Assembly (NCBI RefSeq): GCF_042661465.1
Contig: NZ_JBHSWE010000002.1
Location: forward strand, 124,001-188,000
Source of the DNA: Marinobacterium_A aestuariivivens
GTDB lineage: Bacteria; Pseudomonadota; Gammaproteobacteria; Pseudomonadales; Balneatricaceae
Direction: 5' to 3'
Length of the DNA: 64,000 nucleotides
Shown one piece after another: positions 19,138 to 27,700 of the stretch (its first letter is position 1; every line of letters starts with the position of its first letter). The notes beneath the pieces were generated by a model. It did not search any database. It worked only from the letters and a program-made list of their open reading frames with translations, and was not told where the DNA came from. The position numbers and the translations under genes are program-made.

Positions 19138-19723
19138 GTTGGTTGTGATCTTGTTGCTGGTGCCAGGGGACTGGACGGACAAGGCTATCGAGAAAGAAAG
19201 TCGCTTCGTGGAGTCCAATCTTGGTTCGGGCGCTCGCTACTGGATCCGCAGAAAAGCCGATGATTGGTATCACCTGACGATGATCGACTCGGGCTTTTAT
19301 GAAGGAATGTACTTTACGCTCATCCCTACGGAACACGAGCGGGCTAGATCCAGAGGAATGCAGAACATGGGATCCTGGTGGTTTCAGTGGGTAGAGGGGC
19401 GTATGGAGGCACTTGCCAATGTTGTGTACCAGTTCTTCACCCGTAGTGCGTTGTTCCTTTTATGGGCGCCGTACATGCTGATCTTACTGGCTCCGGCGTT
19501 GTATGACGGAGCGATGACCTGGAAAATAAAGCGGACAAACTTCGATTATGCTTCTCCAGTGATTCACCGCTACAGTATTCGGCTTACGACCTACCTGATT
19601 TTGGGGCTAGGGATAGCGTTCTTCGCACCCATAGCACTCAACCCGGTCATAATCCCGGTGGTCATGATGGTTTGCTGTGTTCTGATCGGTTTGACAATGG
19701 GCAATCTTCAAAAGCGCGTCTGA
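19094..19723 (+). CDS. DUF4400 membrane protein (TraJ-position gene)
   Basis: A 209-residue protein with a first membrane segment at residues 5-25, a periplasmic part, and three segments at about 115-205. The pattern matches the DUF4400 family found after traD in SXT/R391 and related ICEs. Its role is unproven; position suggests work with the coupling protein or channel. An AGGAGG site precedes ATG 19094. A hairpin follows the stop, ending the traI-traD unit. Confidence 0.75.
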   Translation: MKKPLWLVVWLLVIELVVILLLVPGDWTDKAIEKESRFVESNLGSGARYWIRRKADDWYHLTMIDSGFYEGMYFTLIPTEHERARSRGMQNMGSWWFQWVEGRMEALANVVYQFFTRSALFLLWAPYMLILLAPALYDGAMTWKIKRTNFDYASPVIHRYSIRLTTYLILGLGIAFFAPIALNPVIIPVVMMVCCVLIGLTMGNLQKRV

Positions 19724-19727
19724 TGCA

Positions 19728-19749
19728 TGGGGGCTGTTGAAGGCCCCCA
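19728..19749 (+). terminator. Hairpin ending the traI-traD-DUF4400 unit
   Basis: TGGGGGC (19728-19734) pairs with GCCCCCA (19743-19749) around an 8-base loop, 5 bases after the DUF4400 stop. No long T-run follows; instead the dispersed palindrome begins at the next base. Confidence 0.6.
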
Positions 19750-19771
19750 AATCTTTCACATGTGAAAGATT
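19750..19771. repeat. Dispersed 22-bp perfect palindrome, copy 1
   Basis: Half-site AATCTTTCACA followed directly by its reverse complement. It abuts the hairpin at 19728-19749 and precedes the small gene at 19879. All five copies in the window share an 18-bp core and lie between 19.7 and 39.4 kb. Likely a dimer-binding operator or an RNA stem with a CATG loop; function unknown. Confidence 0.9.
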
Positions 19772-19878
19772 CCACCGCCACCAGAGTAGTTAATCCCTCA
19801 GACTTGGCGACGGAACGCGCCTCGTTTGAGCCCTGACCTGGTAACAAGCAGTGTCTCTAGCTGCACGGAGAGTTGTGT

Positions 19879-20016
19879 ATGGAGCGAAAGGACAACGATG
19901 CGGTAGGAGTGGGTGAGATCGGAATCGTCTGGCGTGTGTTCTTCCTGGTTGGCTTGCTAGCGGGCATGGGAGTCTCTGGATTCAGCATTCTCGACCTGCT
20001 GAGCACATCTCAGTAG
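19879..20016 (+). CDS. Small single-pass membrane protein (45 aa)
   Basis: A short frame starting MERKDNDAVGVGEIGIVW, followed by one strongly hydrophobic segment (VFFLVGLLAGMGVSGFSILDLL). A GGAGAG ribosome site lies 5 bases upstream of ATG 19879. It lies between palindrome copy 1 and the traL promoter. No homologue is recognised; such small membrane proteins are common in tra regions. Coding status rests on the start site and the clear membrane segment only. Confidence 0.45.
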   Translation: MERKDNDAVGVGEIGIVWRVFFLVGLLAGMGVSGFSILDLLSTSQ

Positions 20017-20085
20017 CTGTCAAGTTCTCACCAGTGTCCACGGTGCGGTCTCAGGCCGCATTTTTTTTGCTAGATGGCTGTAATT

Positions 20086-20138
20086 GCCCAAAAAGGGCGA
20101 GAGCACATGTCAGCCAACCTCCTTGGTTATCAGAAAAT
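20086..20138 (+). promoter_or_regulatory. Activator box and -10 upstream of traL (box 2)
   Basis: GCCC-AAAAA-GGGC at 20086-20098; 34 bases later GAAAAT (20133-20138) in -10 position. It lies 28 bases before traL and should start the traLEKBVA transcript. It belongs to the set at 13611, 24709 and 31344. Confidence 0.7.
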
Positions 20139-20165
20139 AACGCCAGAAACCGTAAGGGGAGGTTT

Positions 20166-20447
20166 ATGAAGCCTGTAAGAATTCCACGGCGAGTTGACGA
20201 GCCACCACATCTTCTGATGTGGAGCGCGGACGAACTCGCTCCAATGTTGATAGGTCTCGTAGTTGGGGTGGTCCTCGGAAAAGCCTTCATTTGCACCGCC
20301 ATTGGCCTTGTCGTCACGAACCTCTACCGAAAGTTCCGGGACAACCATCCGGACGGTTATTTGCTCCACATGTTGTACTGGACAGGCATACCCATCACGA
20401 AATCGAAGATATTCAAGAACCCATTTATTCGGAGGTACTTTCCATGA
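20166..20447 (+). CDS. traL: Pilus assembly protein TraL
   Basis: A 93-residue inner-membrane protein with the TraL pattern: RIPRRVDEPPHLLMWSADE at the N-terminus, one long hydrophobic hairpin (residues 27-55), then the conserved PDGYLLHMLYWTGI. It is the VirB3-equivalent of F-type systems. ATG 20166 follows a GGGGAGG ribosome site; the longer upstream reading is unlikely. Its stop overlaps traE by ATGA. Confidence 0.92.
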   Translation: MKPVRIPRRVDEPPHLLMWSADELAPMLIGLVVGVVLGKAFICTAIGLVVTNLYRKFRDNHPDGYLLHMLYWTGIPITKSKIFKNPFIRRYFP

Positions 20448-21061
20448 ACCTCAAGACGTATTTGAAAACCTGGGAGGGTATCCAGAACGAGAATAGGTGG
20501 AGCAGAGTGTTTATCGCAGGGCTAGTGGCGATTGTACTGGTCCTGTCCACCTTGCTATTTAGCAAAAAAACCATTGTCACTATCCAACCTTTCACCCTTC
20601 ATGATGAAGCCTGGGTTACTGCTGATGATGCTTCTGTTGGCTACAAGGAAGCTTGGGGATTTGCTTTAGCACAGCTGTTTGGAAACGTTACTCCGGCCAG
20701 CGTGGGTTTTATCAAAGATCGCATCGATAGATTACTGTCTCCGGCTATCTACAACGATGTGATCAACGTTTTAGAGGTGCAATCCCAGCAAATAATAAAT
20801 GACAGAGTGAGTATCAGATTTGAGCCTAGGTTTGTTGAGTATGAGCAGAAAACAGGAAAGGTCTTTGTATACGGGTATTCATTCACCAAAGGTATGTCGA
20901 ATGAGGCAGAAGTTCGCAATGACAGGACATACGAGTTCGAACTAGAGATTTCTAACTATGTGCCGGTGATTGAGTATATGGATACCTATGAAGGTCGTCC
21001 GCATACAACGGAGGTACTTGAGAGGTTGCAACGCAGAGAGGAGCGCCGGAGCACACAATGA
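20444..21061 (+). CDS. traE: Conjugative transfer protein TraE
   Basis: A 205-residue protein with one N-terminal membrane segment (residues 22-40, VFIAGLVAIVLVLSTLLF) and a periplasmic VirB8-like domain, as in TraE of F and SXT. The region GYKEAWGFALAQLFGNVTP is typical. It scaffolds the inner-membrane part of the channel. It overlaps traL and traK by four bases each, showing tight translational coupling. Confidence 0.92.
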   Translation: MNLKTYLKTWEGIQNENRWSRVFIAGLVAIVLVLSTLLFSKKTIVTIQPFTLHDEAWVTADDASVGYKEAWGFALAQLFGNVTPASVGFIKDRIDRLLSPAIYNDVINVLEVQSQQIINDRVSIRFEPRFVEYEQKTGKVFVYGYSFTKGMSNEAEVRNDRTYEFELEISNYVPVIEYMDTYEGRPHTTEVLERLQRREERRSTQ

Positions 21062-21996
21062 TGATCAAAAGAACAGTATTGGCTCTGGCGGTTACAGTGG
21101 CCACATCAGCGACAGCAAGCGCAGAAGATTCGATACCTGTTGTCCCGGCAAGCATAATGAAAAACGCCGCACACGAAGCTAGAAAAGTGGCAATAGAAGA
21201 AGATCAGAAAAGGCCACCTAGCTCCAGCTTTTCAGGTGCTCAAGTTTCGCAGGACTCTGTGTTGACCATGGTGCCAGGGGTTAATCAAATCATTCCAGTT
21301 GCTATCGGTCACCCTAATCGCATTGTAACGCCATTCGGTAACCCCGAAGTGTTGTCAACATCGCTTACCGGTGGTCAGCAAGAGGGCGAATGCGGCGAGG
21401 TGTGTATCAAGGATAACGTCGTATATGTGGCGACGGATAAAGAACACCCCGTCACTATGTTCATTACCGAGAAGGGTAGTGAAGCTCAGGCGCTGAGCTT
21501 GACCATGGTGCCACGAAAGATCCCACCCCGCGAAGTATTCCTGAAAATGGAAGGTCAGATCATGGCTGCAGGCCTGTATGCAAGCCCGAAAGCAAAGCGG
21601 TGGGAGCAAAGTCAGCCCTATGTCGAGACCATTCGATCCGTTTTCCGGAAGCTGGCGTTGGGAGAAATACCCCAAGGATACACCATGACCGAGATACCCA
21701 ATAATGTCGCGCCGCCCAGCTGCGAGCCTCCAGGCATACAGGTGACATTTAAAGGCGGGCAGATGCTGATGGGGCATAGCCTCTCAGTGTTTGTCGGTAT
21801 TGCGGAGAACGTTTCTGGTGATGCTCGTGAGTTCCAAGAAGCAACCTGCGGAAACTGGGATGTGGCAGCCGTCACTACATGGCCGTTGAAAGTGCTGGAG
21901 CCAGGTCAGAAAACGGAAGTTTATGTGGCTCGTAAGCAAATCAGAAGTAAAGCACCGACTTCCAAGCGCCCATCATTGTTGGGAGGTATGAAATGA
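21058..21996 (+). CDS. traK: Type-F secretin-like protein TraK
   Basis: A 312-residue protein with a signal peptide ending near ATASA. The TraK family region starts near residue 75 (IIPVAIGHPNRIVTPFGNPEVL) and ends with a beta-rich C-terminal part including FVGIAENVSGDAREFQEATC. TraK forms the outer-membrane ring with TraV and TraB. The start ATGATG at 21058 overlaps traE; the stop overlaps traB. Confidence 0.9.
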   Translation: MMIKRTVLALAVTVATSATASAEDSIPVVPASIMKNAAHEARKVAIEEDQKRPPSSSFSGAQVSQDSVLTMVPGVNQIIPVAIGHPNRIVTPFGNPEVLSTSLTGGQQEGECGEVCIKDNVVYVATDKEHPVTMFITEKGSEAQALSLTMVPRKIPPREVFLKMEGQIMAAGLYASPKAKRWEQSQPYVETIRSVFRKLALGEIPQGYTMTEIPNNVAPPSCEPPGIQVTFKGGQMLMGHSLSVFVGIAENVSGDAREFQEATCGNWDVAAVTTWPLKVLEPGQKTEVYVARKQIRSKAPTSKRPSLLGGMK

Positions 21997-23324
21997 TTCA
22001 AGGATTTTGGGAGAACCTTAGCCCTAAATCGAAAAGGATTGTCGCCGTTGGATTGGGTGTTGTGGTCATTATCTCCATCGTTTCGATGTTCTCGGGGCAA
22101 GAAACGAAGGAGCGGAAAACATCTAGGGAAGAGAGCATCCGGCATATTCTCACCGATACAAATACTCGTGAGGTCGGTATTGATGCGCTCTCTGCCGACC
22201 TGAAGCTGGTGGCCAGGGAAAATGAAACACTTAAACGGGATCTTGAGAGGTTCAAGGACGAAGTTGCTCGTAACACGGGGGCTGCCTTTCAAAATGACGC
22301 TCTCAGTCGTGATGTGGCGAGAATGCAGGAAGAGCTAAAGAAGCTGAAAGAGCAAAACCGAGAGCTATCTCAGAAGATAAAGAGCGGAGCCTCCATTTCA
22401 AGTCAGGATGGTGATACTAGCAATAACGGACGGCAAGGTGGAGCGGACAGTGATCGCGTAAATGGTGTAAATCGGGTGAATGAAGCGGATCTATCCTATT
22501 CCAATCCAGAGGATCTCTTCAAAAATGCGCCCGTCCCTGCCGTTGACGAGGAGGCTGATCAAGACGGCAGAACAAAACGAGGGCAACCATCTAAACCAAA
22601 GAGCTTGGTGATCACCAGCTATTCATCGTCTAGCGAAGAGTCGGATGAAGACGCTGATGTGGTAACCGAGCAAGATGACATTTACATGCCCGCAGGATCC
22701 ATCATAACAGGAGTGCTGATTACCGGTATGGATGCGCCGACGGCACAAGGAGCTCGACAGGATCCATTCCCGGCCACTTTGCGAATTCAGAAAGAAGCCA
22801 TTCTCCCCAATCGGTTCCGTGCAGATATTCGAGAGTGTTTCCTCATTGTTTCCGGATATGGTGACTTGAGCTCAGAGAGGGCCTACCTGCGCGGTGAAAC
22901 ACTGTCTTGCGTGAAGGACAACGGCGAAGTCATCGAAGCGCCGTTCGACTCCTATGCCGTAGGTGAAGATGGCAAGGCCGGTGTACGTGGCCGTCTTGTA
23001 TCTAAACAGGGCCAGATAATCGCCAAATCGTTAATGGCTGGTTTCCTCAGTGGTGCTGCGGAAGCGTTCGATGTTGACGCTGTACCGACGCTCAACCTCG
23101 ATAACACCGGGCAGACACAGTTCCAGAAAACAGAGTTCTCTAACACGTTGGCCCAAGGCGCGGCAGCAAAGGGGGCGAGTAGCGCATTGGATCGTATCGC
23201 TCAGTTCTACATCCAGATGGCGGAGGGGATCTTCCCGGTAATTGAAATTGATGCTGGGCGCCAAGTCGAAATCATAGTGACCAAGGGCTCCTCACTGCGG
23301 GTTCGGGGCTCAAAAGCCGAATAA
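21993..23324 (+). CDS. traB: Conjugative transfer protein TraB (VirB10-like)
   Basis: A 443-residue protein. A membrane anchor lies at residues 15-33, followed by a coiled coil (about 60-130, ENETLKRDLERFKDEV, MQEELKKLKEQNRELSQ), a flexible linker, and the VirB10/TrbI beta-barrel domain from about residue 230 (GSIITGVLITGMDAPTAQGA). TraB spans both membranes and energises gating of the TraK-TraV ring. Domain order and length match F-type TraB. Confidence 0.93.
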   Translation: MIQGFWENLSPKSKRIVAVGLGVVVIISIVSMFSGQETKERKTSREESIRHILTDTNTREVGIDALSADLKLVARENETLKRDLERFKDEVARNTGAAFQNDALSRDVARMQEELKKLKEQNRELSQKIKSGASISSQDGDTSNNGRQGGADSDRVNGVNRVNEADLSYSNPEDLFKNAPVPAVDEEADQDGRTKRGQPSKPKSLVITSYSSSSEESDEDADVVTEQDDIYMPAGSIITGVLITGMDAPTAQGARQDPFPATLRIQKEAILPNRFRADIRECFLIVSGYGDLSSERAYLRGETLSCVKDNGEVIEAPFDSYAVGEDGKAGVRGRLVSKQGQIIAKSLMAGFLSGAAEAFDVDAVPTLNLDNTGQTQFQKTEFSNTLAQGAAAKGASSALDRIAQFYIQMAEGIFPVIEIDAGRQVEIIVTKGSSLRVRGSKAE

Positions 23325-23335
23325 AAGGGTAGAAA

Positions 23336-23887
23336 ATGCTGAATTTTACCAAAAAGGGAAGAAACGCAGGCGTGGGTTCTCGCCGCCCTTCAGTACCATT
23401 TATGAGGATGTTGATGGTTGGCGGCCTGCTGACAACTGTCACCGGCTGTTCATCCCTCAACATCGGCAACAGTGAGTACGCATGTCCCGGTATGCCAAGC
23501 GGCGTCCAGTGCATGTCAGCTCGGGATGTTTATGCAGCCACAAATGATGGGCAAGTGCCAAGACCCATGAGCCCTGAAGAGATTGAGGCGACAGCAGACA
23601 GCACTCCCGACAAAACAGGGCAGAGGGCTTCGCCTTCCAGCCCGTTGAAGAGTTCGGGCGACGAAGTGATCAACAACTATGTTGCACCGCGTCTCCCTAA
23701 CAAGCCTGTCCCCATTAGAACACCGGCTCAGGTTATGCGGATATGGATTGCGCCTTGGGAGGACACCAATGGAGACCTCATTGTGACTGGCTATATCTAT
23801 ACCGAAATTGAGCCTCGCCGTTGGGTTATTGGTGACAGCACCCCGGAGAGTGAGCCTGTTATCAGGCCGCTGCAATCAGTGAAGTAA
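23336..23887 (+). CDS. traV: Outer-membrane lipoprotein TraV
   Basis: A 183-residue lipoprotein with lipobox TVTGC (Cys38) and the TraV cysteine pattern (CSSLN, YACPGMPSGVQC). The C-terminal stretch PVPIRTPAQVMRIWIAPWEDTNGDL is the conserved TraV end that contacts TraK. It follows traB by 11 bases. An internal ATG at 23402 would still give a lipoprotein signal and is an alternative start. Confidence 0.92.
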   Translation: MLNFTKKGRNAGVGSRRPSVPFMRMLMVGGLLTTVTGCSSLNIGNSEYACPGMPSGVQCMSARDVYAATNDGQVPRPMSPEEIEATADSTPDKTGQRASPSSPLKSSGDEVINNYVAPRLPNKPVPIRTPAQVMRIWIAPWEDTNGDLIVTGYIYTEIEPRRWVIGDSTPESEPVIRPLQSVK

Positions 23888-23910
23888 CTGCAAGAAAAGG
23901 AGTGTTCTAT

Positions 23911-24288
23911 ATGAACATTGCACAGTCCGCTCGTACTTTGAGCACCTCGCCTGCGATCATTATGCTGGGTCTGTTGGCGCTGTCGTTTCTCATCTCTAAC
24001 ACTGCGTATGCAGGTGGTGGTGGCGCTGAATTCGATGATGTCTGGGCTACCCTCCGCGAATGGACGGAAGGTACTCTGGGCCGGATCGTTGCTGGCTCCA
24101 CCATCCTGGTAGGCATTATTGGTGGCATCGCCCGTCAGTCGATGATGGCATTTGCCACGGGTATTGCTGGTGGAATGGGTCTCTACAATACCCCTACCAT
24201 TGTTGAAACCATCATGTCCGCAACTCTGGAGAAAGTGGCCACTGTTGCGCCGACAGTCATTCAGTTGAGCAACGGATTGGGTGGCTAA
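23911..24288 (+). CDS. traA: Conjugative pilin TraA
   Basis: A 125-residue pilin precursor: a long leader ending AYA before GGGGAEFDDVW, then two hydrophobic segments typical of F-like pilin (TLGRIVAGSTILVGIIGGIAR and the C-terminal half). ATG 23911 follows an AAGGAG ribosome site; GTG 23902 overlaps that site and was rejected. A strong hairpin follows, as expected for a highly expressed pilin gene. Confidence 0.9.
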   Translation: MNIAQSARTLSTSPAIIMLGLLALSFLISNTAYAGGGGAEFDDVWATLREWTEGTLGRIVAGSTILVGIIGGIARQSMMAFATGIAGGMGLYNTPTIVETIMSATLEKVATVAPTVIQLSNGLGG

Positions 24289-24316
24289 CCAGCCTTCCGA
24301 TTGCAGTTGATGCCTG

Positions 24317-24351
24317 GCCCCCGGCTGCTGCGTGTGGAGCAGTTCGGGGGC
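24317..24351 (+). terminator. Hairpin after traA
   Basis: GCCCCCG (24317-24323) pairs with CGGGGGC (24345-24351), with extra GCTGCT/AGCAG pairing inside. It starts 29 bases after the pilin stop. The T-run is weak (GTTTATGT), so read-through or 3' end protection of the pilin message is possible. Confidence 0.6.
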
Positions 24352-24378
24352 GTTTATGTGTAAATTGTAAGGATATTT

Positions 24379-24606
24379 ATGAAAATACGACTGGAGCAGG
24401 ACCAAATTGATCTCATCTCAACGGCTCTTCTGACACATCGTTGGAAGGTTGAGAAGCAAATCAAAGAGCTTGAGGTTAAGCCTGACAAACTGAACGATTT
24501 GGACTACCAAAACCTCGACCGGTACCGCGAAGAGTTTAGGGAGTGTGCGACAGTGATGGACAAACTCGCAGTCAAGCACGACGGTGCTGAAGTAACCTTT
24601 CTCTAA
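24379..24606 (+). CDS. Small hypothetical coiled-coil protein after traA
   Basis: A 75-residue soluble, highly charged helical protein (MKIRLEQDQIDLISTALLTHRWKVEKQIKELE...). An AAGGAT site precedes ATG 24379. No family recognised. It lies between the pilin hairpin and the activator promoter of the giant gene, the position of insertion hotspot 2 in SXT-like elements. Confidence 0.55.
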   Translation: MKIRLEQDQIDLISTALLTHRWKVEKQIKELEVKPDKLNDLDYQNLDRYREEFRECATVMDKLAVKHDGAEVTFL

Positions 24607-24708
24607 AGATGATGCAGCAAGGGCCTAGCATAGTCTCTATGTCCTGCGAGCGGATATTCCCGGACCGTCTCCTTATTCTTGGTCATCTGAGATGTTTCTT
24701 GCCTTTGC

Positions 24709-24761
24709 GCCCCAAAAGGGCAAATAGACGCCCGTGGGTTGAGGTGGCTCTTCGGTAACCT
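24709..24761 (+). promoter_or_regulatory. Activator box and -10 for the giant Ig-like gene (box 3)
   Basis: GCCC-CAAAA-GGGC at 24709-24721 is followed by AAATAGAC; TAACCT in -10 position begins 34 bases after GGGC (24756-24761). The gene starts 38 bases further on. Box and flank are nearly the same as box 1. A separate dyad, GGTGGATTGATCCACC (24766-24781), lies in the leader just before the ribosome site. Confidence 0.7.
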
Positions 24762-24798
24762 TGACGGTGGATTGATCCACCTTGCAAGGGAGAAACCG

Positions 24799-27700
24799 AT
24801 GAAAACACTGAAGCGCAGAGCACTGGCGATAGCCGGAGCGCTGGCGTTGCTGTCTGGGGGAGCGGCCCATGCCGATCTTCTAGAGTATTCCTTCACGGGA
24901 GCAGACGGCAGCCAGCGCACTCTACAGCCAAGCGCAAAATATGCGAACCCCACCGGAACAATGACCTTCGCCCTGAGTGCGGGTGTAGATCGGAAGGTTC
25001 AGATTTCCATTCTAGACACCTCTGGTGCGGTAATCAGCAGTACGGGCAGTGAGCTCTTGGGGCCGAACGACCGGATACTTGTGGGTGGTCAAGAGTATTA
25101 TGGAACGTCCCTGTCACTCGACGCCCCTCCAGAGGGTGATTATCAGCTCAAGGCTGAGATCGTCAGTAATGAAGGCACAACAGTTCAGTCTGACATCTAT
25201 TCTGTGACCTTTGATGTCACGCCTCCGTCAGTCGGCGAATTTCGGCATGACGCATCTCTTATCGCTACTGATCCCGCTACAGGCGCACCGGTCATTGGTG
25301 GTCCGTACTACAAGTACAGTGAGCTCTCCGGGATATCAGATGACTCGCCCATGGATGAAGTGGTCTTCTGGACCATTGATGAGCAGGGGAACAAGGGACC
25401 TGAGTTTAGGGCTGGTCTCAGCAACGGAGTAGCAACCGTGCCGGATAACACCGTCTTTGCTGGCCGCGATGAGCAGCGATACTCGCTGATGGTACGAGTG
25501 GTGGATAGAGCGGGAAACGCCACCATAGCAAGCCACGATGTCCTCTGGGATAACCATGCTACACCTAGGGGTGAACCGGAGATCCTAGCTGTTTACGACC
25601 CCATCACTGTCGGCGCCAACAAGTATATGGGGCGTGATGAATTAGCCGGTTTCACTGCGTACACGCCGAACATGGTGGTTCGCACGAATCCAACAAAAGT
25701 GCTTGTCCGTTTTCCGAAACAGAATCACGTTACGGAAACGCCATTTGGGTTAGGCATCCCCAGACACTGCAACCCCAATCACTGCATAGGTCGAGATGTG
25801 CTGTTCACCGACAGCAGTTTCGTGTACTCGCTCTCCTACAATAACCTGAATCTCGACTCCTTCGGGAGCTTTCGTACAAAAGTCAGGAGTAGCGACCACC
25901 TCTCCAATGCTTGGGTAAAGGACCTATATTTGACAGTTGATGACTCGACACCTATCGCACCCGTTATTACCCAGGTACGTTGGTGGGATGACGCAACGCA
26001 AGAGTGGAAGGGGACCAACCGATACCTTGGTCTGGAAGAGAAAGACACACACTTCACAAAGGCCCTGGTTAAGGTTCAACCTCGCTCCTACCGTCAAAAG
26101 ATCCGTGTGCAGAATTCGACTACCAAGGTTTTTACCTACGCATACGTGGAACCTGGCGATACCGAAGTCGAGGTCGAGTTTGACTCCCTACCCTATCAGT
26201 ATTATATGGAGCGCAATGGAGACTACTATCGGAATAACATGTATGTCCTTTCCTTCAGTGAAGGATTGACGACGATGACGCTGACGGACTCTGGACTTAA
26301 AGAAGAACCCGTCACGCTCGTTTCTGATCTGAAATGGGTCACGACTGACAGTGACTTCTCCCCTCCGACCATGACCGATCTGGTGATCGACGAGTCCACC
26401 CGTGAAATCCGCGTTGGGACGTATGACACCAGTGAGCTGGTTGTGCGAGGTACTGCATTGTTTCCGAACTGGCGTATCAAGTCAGAAAGCTCAACGCTTT
26501 CTATTTCGTCTTCTGCTGGAGTCACTACCCAACTGCCGCTGAAGCGTGAGGAAGTCCAAAATAACTGGACGCGGACATTTGTCTATGACGCCAGTGGCCT
26601 GCCTGATGGACGCTATACCTCCTTAACCACGGTCTTGCGTGACACATTCAACAACGAGACGGTGCTAACTCAGCCGGTCGATTACCTTCTGGATCTTGTT
26701 CCTCCCGATATAACCGTCTCTGTGGCGAATGGACAGAGCATCGAGTCGCTCGATGAGATCCTCATCACCATCAATGACAATCATGATGATCAGCCCGGTA
26801 TCACATCCTTGCGCTTGTCGGGTGGGCCTGCGAACGAGAATGTGCAGCTGGCCGCACGGGCGATGAGGGGCGGGCGCTACGGCCTTGAGTATCCAGTCAT
26901 GTTTCCTTCGTTGCAGGAGGGAGAGTCATACTTGCTCACGGTCGAGGCCACTGACAGCCAAGGCAATACGGCCCAGGTAGTTGTGGACTTTGAATACAAG
27001 CCCCGTCAGGTGACACTGGCGGACGGCATGGACGGCAAGCTGATGGTGCCTGCGGTGACGCAGGAGTTCCAGCGCCAGGGCGGTGGGGAGATCATCCAGA
27101 CCGAGCCGCTCACGCTGTCGGACGGGGCCGTGGTCTCCGGTACCTATGATGTATTCGCGACCTTGCGCTCGGATGCGGAGGTGCCGCTGGTGGTCAACGG
27201 CATCCGCATCGAACCGGGCCAGACCATGAGCGTCATGAGCCAGCACAACTTTGCCAGCTCGGGCGGGCGCATCAACCTGCCGCTGCGGCCTGCGGTGGCC
27301 GGGGTCGAGGGCTCCTCGAACCTGCTGGTGATGACTTCGGCACCGAACTCTCCGGTGCTGGTGCTGGACGTGAACACCTGGGTCGGCAAAGCCAAATTGT
27401 CCGCCGAGAAGTGGGCGGTGCGCCAGGTCATCGATCCGGTGAGCATTACGGCCTCGCCGGAGGCCGGAGTGGTCTGCCGCCTGACCAGTGACGAGACCGC
27501 TGCCCGTGCAGCGGACCCGGTGCGCGACCCGGTGTGTCTGCTGGAGTGGGAGCAGACCCCGGATGAAGCGGAGCAGGTGGAGGCCGAGGCCGGAGGCCTG
27601 AAGCTGACCTCCCTGCAAGGGCAGGCGGTGGCGCTGGGCGAGCAGCCGGTGAGCTACAGCCTGTACCTGTTCAGCGGCGATGGCCGCAAGATCCGTGTCG

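Noticed and set aside
19750..19771. Palindrome read as a CRP-type site
   Set aside because: CRP sites are TGTGA-N6-TCACA; here the order is reversed (TCACA then TGTGA) with no spacer.
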